A stretch of 6,600 nucleotides of DNA, taken from the NCBI GenBank assembly GCA_021107605.1, contig JAIOSN010000142.1, forward strand, positions 1 to 6,600, given 5' to 3'. Shown here piece by piece: positions 5,068-6,600 of the stretch (position 1 is the stretch's first letter; the number at the start of each line of letters is the position of its first letter). A program made the position numbers and the translations under genes. This DNA is from Anaerolineae bacterium (GTDB taxonomy: Bacteria; Chloroflexota; Anaerolineae; B4-G1; SLSP01). The notes below the pieces were generated by a model. That model saw only the letters and a program-made list of their open reading frames with translations. It did no database searches and was not told the DNA's origin.

Positions 5068-5139
5068 AGCCGACGGTGGGAATCGAACCCACACCCCTCC
5101 GCTTACAAGGCGGAAGCTCATCCGTTGAGCTACGTCGGC
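5068..5139 (-). tRNA. tRNA-Thr (anticodon UGU)
   Basis: The 72-nt cloverleaf has acceptor GCCGACG/CGTCGGC, D stem GCTC/GAGC, anticodon loop CTTGTAA on a TCCGC/GCGGA stem (anticodon UGU), T stem GTGGG/CCCAC with loop TTCGATT, and discriminator U. CCA is not encoded. It is the first gene of the minus-strand operon, directly behind the promoters. Confidence 0.97.
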
Positions 5140-5147
5140 ACGAGACC

Positions 5148-5176
5148 ATTATAACACGCAGCCTAGACGGGTTAAA
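5148..5176 (-). promoter_or_regulatory. candidate proximal promoter of the tRNA operon
   Basis: A perfect -10 TATAAT (5153-5148) lies 17 bases from a weak -35 TTTAAC (5176-5171). Transcription would begin one or two bases before tRNA-Thr(UGU). The -35 matches the consensus in only three positions. Confidence 0.55.
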
Positions 5177-5188
5177 GGGTTTACCCGT
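5167..5188. repeat. inverted repeat between the two tRNA-operon promoters
   Basis: ACGGGT (5167-5172) and ACCCGT (5183-5188) are inverted, and the stem extends through AAA/TTT with one bulged T around a GGG loop. It overlaps the proximal -35 and would lie in the leader of the distal-promoter transcript. It may be an operator or a leader hairpin. Confidence 0.5.
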
Positions 5189-5204
5189 TCCGTTAGCAGC
5201 GATG

Positions 5205-5232
5205 AGTATACACAACTACCAAAATTTGTCAA
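5205..5232 (-). promoter_or_regulatory. candidate distal promoter of the tRNA-rpmG-secE-nusG-rpl operon
   Basis: A perfect -35 TTGACA (5232-5227) and a good -10 TATACT (5210-5205) are separated by 16 bases on the minus strand. The predicted start near 5198 leaves a leader of about 58 bases before the first tRNA. The match is better overall than that of the proximal candidate. Confidence 0.8.
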
Positions 5233-5272
5233 CTATTAGAGAGCAGTCAATGTCATTAAGTTAAGCAACTGG

Positions 5273-5291
5273 TTAGACCTCAGAGGTCTAA
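5273..5291. repeat. palindrome TTAGACCTC-A-GAGGTCTAA
   Basis: A perfect inverted repeat with 9-bp arms and one central base. It shares the core AGACCTC-N-GAGGTCT with the copy at 5359-5373. As RNA the single-base centre would open into a small hairpin loop. Confidence 0.8.
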
Positions 5292-5353
5292 TGCGACCCT
5301 CTCCCGAAAGAAATTTACCGCAAATACGACGTGGTTTGCAATTATGCGGCACT

Positions 5354-5379
5354 ACCAGAGACCTCGGAGGTCTTATGGT
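5354..5379. repeat. palindrome with core AGACCTC-G-GAGGTCT
   Basis: The core (5359-5373) is a perfect inverted repeat with 7-bp arms. ACCA (5354-5357) and TGGT (5376-5379) extend it after a short mismatch. It is the second copy of the 5273-5291 palindrome, about 84 bases away. Confidence 0.75.
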
Positions 5380-5419
5380 CTTATCTTAAATTGAGAGAGC
5401 AGTGAAAACTTGGCAACAC

Positions 5420-5447
5420 TTGACAAATTTACCCCTTTGGGTAGAAT
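5420..5447 (+). promoter_or_regulatory. promoter for the GNAT-gene leader transcript
   Basis: A perfect -35 TTGACA (5420-5425) and a good -10 TAGAAT (5442-5447) are separated by 16 bases. The predicted start is near 5454, giving an untranslated leader of about 270 bases before the ATG at 5726. The 11 bases TTGACAAATTT are repeated in inverted orientation at the divergent tRNA-operon promoter. Confidence 0.78.
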
Positions 5448-5480
5448 GCAATTCGTTGAATTTAATTTTTTGATAAGGAG

Positions 5481-5563
5481 TAGGCACTGTGATTAACAAT
5501 AATGTTGCAGTTCGCGCCAGTGGTGAGGGAAGCGCAGGGTATTCCCTGGTCGCAGTGTGCCTA
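5481..5563 (+). promoter_or_regulatory. structured leader RNA upstream of the GNAT gene
   Basis: TAGGCAC (5481-5487) can pair with GTGCCTA (5557-5563), closing a domain that contains the hairpin GCG-CAGGG / CCCTG-(GT)-CGC (5532-5553, loop TATT) and a small AACA/TGTT hairpin (loop ATAA). The domain is followed by two terminator-like hairpins. I do not recognise a known riboswitch consensus in it. It may be a regulatory aptamer, or the structure may be incidental to the possible leader ORF in the same place. Confidence 0.4.
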
Positions 5564-5575
5564 TCGGAGAGTTGA
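5489..5575 (+). CDS. possible 28-codon leader ORF (hypothetical)
   Basis: A GTG start at 5489 is preceded by AAGGAG (5475-5480) with eight bases of spacing and opens a frame of 28 codons ending in TGA. The product reads MINNNVAVRASGEGSAGYS followed by LVAVCLSES. There is no run of one amino acid as in classical attenuation peptides and no family match that I know. The frame lies between a good promoter and a terminator, as a leader peptide would. The same bases form a predicted RNA structure, so it may not be translated. Confidence 0.35.
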   Translation: MINNNVAVRASGEGSAGYSLVAVCLSES

Positions 5576-5596
5576 ATTAACCAAATCTGATGTTAG

Positions 5597-5635
5597 AGGC
5601 CGTGGGCATCTGCGATGCTCACGGCCTTTTTGTTT
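5597..5635 (+). terminator. intrinsic terminator 1 in the GNAT leader
   Basis: AGGCCGTGGGCATC (5597-5610) pairs with GATGCTCACGGCCT (5614-5627), 14 bp with one G-U pair and a 3-base loop, followed by TTTTGTTT. It lies between the leader ORF and the GNAT gene, so it would act as an attenuator on the plus strand. Confidence 0.85.
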
Positions 5636-5649
5636 GCTAAGTTGCTGCC

Positions 5650-5692
5650 AACAAGAGGTCGTGGGAAGAAAACCACGGCCTCTTGTTATTTT
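5650..5692 (+). terminator. intrinsic terminator 2 in the GNAT leader
   Basis: AACAAGAGGTCGTGG (5650-5664) pairs with CCACGGCCTCTTGTT (5673-5687), 15 bp with one G-U pair and an 8-base loop, then ATTTT. It is only 22 bases after the first hairpin stem and 38 bases before the GNAT start codon. Its arms are also complementary to those of terminator 1. Confidence 0.75.
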
Positions 5693-5725
5693 AGCTAACA
5701 TTTGCAGTTCAAAAGGGAGTTACTC

Positions 5726-6600
5726 ATGGATGGGAAGATGATGGAAATCACGGGATTACCAGAAAATTATTTTATGCGCATAGTTACATTGGATGACGTG
5801 GAAGCGGTTGTCGCGCTAGTTAACGCCTGCTCCCAAGAGACGATAGGTAAAGAGCAATGTGAAGTCAGTGAGTATCGCAACGATTGGCAATCCCCTACCA
5901 TGGACATGGGGACCGATCTGCGGGTAGTTTTATCTCCAGAAGAGAGGATTGTGGGCTATGCAGGAGTGTGGGATCCTCAACCGCATGTGCAGATTTACGG
6001 GTTTGGGTACGTGCATCCGGCGCATCGAGGCCGAGGCATCGGTACTGGTTTGGCTAACTGGATCGAAACGCGCGCCAGAAAATCTATCGCCCAAGCCCCG
6101 GCGGGAACGCAGGTTAAAGTTTGCCAGAGGGCTTACAGAGCGGATATTTCTTCTCAGAAATTGATAGAAGTGCAAGGTTACACTCTGGCGCGGCATTGGT
6201 TCCGCATGTTGATCGAGCTGGATACGCCGCCGCCCGCGCCGCAATTGCCGGACGGGTTGACGATACGAACCTTCAACCATGAACGGGATTTGAAGTCGCT
6301 GATTCACGCAGATCGAGAGGCTTTCCGGGATCATTGGGGATATGTGGAGCATCCTTTTGAGGAAGATTGGAAAGAATGGATGCATTGGATTGAGACTGAC
6401 CCGGATTACGATCCGACGCTCTGGTTTCTGGTCATGGATGGTACGGAGATCGCCGGGTTTTCCATCTGTGCGCCCAAGACCGCTGAAGATCCGGCTGCTG
6501 GATATGTCTACATGCTCGCTGTGCGGCGACCGTGGCGTCAGCAGGGCGTCGGATTAGCGATGTTGCATCACACCTTCGGGGAGTTCTATCGCCGAGGCAA
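5726..6600 (+). CDS. tandem GNAT-family N-acetyltransferase, incomplete at window end
   Basis: GNAT enzymes transfer an acyl group from acyl-CoA to an amine; the substrate here cannot be told. The 291 visible codons are open to the window edge, so the C-terminus is missing. The first domain (about residues 15-165) has the acetyl-CoA loop VHPAHRGRGIGTGLA (96-110). The second (from about 178, LTIRTFNHERDL) has MLAVRRPWRQQGVGLAML (263-280). Two consecutive GNAT domains in one chain occur in mycothiol-synthase-like proteins, but that does not establish this activity. The ATG at 5726 follows AAGGGAG with six bases of spacing; ATGs at 5738 and 5741 are possible alternatives. It is transcribed away from the ribosomal operon, behind a 270-base leader with two terminators, which implies conditional expression. 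Confidence 0.88.
   Translation, partial: MDGKMMEITGLPENYFMRIVTLDDVEAVVALVNACSQETIGKEQCEVSEYRNDWQSPTMDMGTDLRVVLSPEERIVGYAGVWDPQPHVQIYGFGYVHPAHRGRGIGTGLANWIETRARKSIAQAPAGTQVKVCQRAYRADISSQKLIEVQGYTLARHWFRMLIELDTPPPAPQLPDGLTIRTFNHERDLKSLIHADREAFRDHWGYVEHPFEEDWKEWMHWIETDPDYDPTLWFLVMDGTEIAGFSICAPKTAEDPAAGYVYMLAVRRPWRQQGVGLAMLHHTFGEFYRRG

Larger units (their letters stand above)
5238..5403. mobile_element. MITE-like segment between 10-bp direct repeats
   Basis: AGAGAGCAGT occurs at 5238-5247 and 5394-5403, enclosing 146 bp without a gene. The inner ends are loosely inverted: CAAT...TTAAGTTAAG reading in from the left and CAATTTAAGATAAG from the right on the other strand. Each half then has a palindrome of the form AGACCTC-N-GAGGTCT. 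This resembles a small non-autonomous element with a target-site duplication, but the end matches are imperfect and no transposase is nearby. Confidence 0.4.

Noticed and set aside
4755..5264. A 169-codon plus-strand reading frame.
   Set aside because: It lies across the antisense of rpmG and three well-formed tRNAs. Stop-free frames through tRNA antisense are common artefacts.
5471..5565. yybP-ykoY (manganese) riboswitch, suggested by AAGGAGTAG.
   Set aside because: The rest of that consensus, including the second conserved loop, is not found, and the gene is not a metal transporter.
5454..5692. T-box riboswitch in the GNAT leader.
   Set aside because: An AGTA and a GGTG are present, but there is no T-box sequence of the type TGGNACCGCG before the terminator and no specifier-loop arrangement.
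5930..6385. A 151-codon minus-strand frame in the last part of the window.
   Set aside because: It is antisense to the GNAT gene, which has clear domains, a ribosome binding site and an open frame to the window end.

Overview
The window reads as a chromosomal core region of a bacterium, most likely a member of the Chloroflexota (Anaerolineae-like). I infer this from the combination of a Gram-positive-type LexA box (GAAC-N4-GTTC), an L10-leader attenuator, a NusG with a long acidic N-terminal extension, no rpoBC behind rplL, and small GACCTC-N-GAGGTC intergenic palindromes. No 16S rRNA or other decisive marker is present, so the assignment is tentative.

Minus strand, read from about 5230 down to 828: a translation/transcription super-operon. 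It starts with two candidate sigma70 promoters, then tRNA-Thr(UGU), tRNA-Tyr(GUA), tRNA-Thr(GGU), rpmG (L33, 56 codons), tRNA-Trp(CCA), secE, nusG, rplK, rplA, an L10-leader attenuator, rplJ and rplL, and ends at a strong intrinsic terminator. This is the widespread bacterial tRNA-(tuf)-rpmG-tRNA-Trp-secE-nusG-rplKAJL order, here without tuf, without a tRNA-Gly and without rpoBC. Products are the ribosomal stalk (L11, L10, L7/L12), L1, L33, the SecE translocon subunit and the NusG elongation factor. Control elements visible in the sequence include the three-state L10 leader and hairpins over the rplK and nusG initiation regions.

Minus strand, 758 to 39: lexA, the SOS repressor, with a textbook TTGACA-17-TATAAT promoter whose spacer is filled by a LexA box, so it is autoregulated. 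Three short heptamers follow its stop codon at the window edge.

Positions 5140-5725: a divergent intergenic region. It contains the tRNA-operon promoters (minus), a roughly 146-bp palindrome-bearing segment between 10-bp direct repeats (MITE-like), a plus-strand promoter (TTGACA-16-TAGAAT), a structured leader with a possible 28-codon ORF, and two tandem terminator hairpins whose arms are cross-complementary. The leader precedes a plus-strand gene (5726 to the window end, incomplete) for a protein with two tandem GNAT acetyltransferase domains.

Most of the window is conserved housekeeping sequence. The least explained parts are the GNAT-gene leader (possible attenuator or unrecognised riboregulator), the MITE-like insert, the extra C-terminal membrane segment of SecE, and the Ala-Ser cleavage site in LexA. 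I see no defence system, CRISPR array or clear new multi-gene system.
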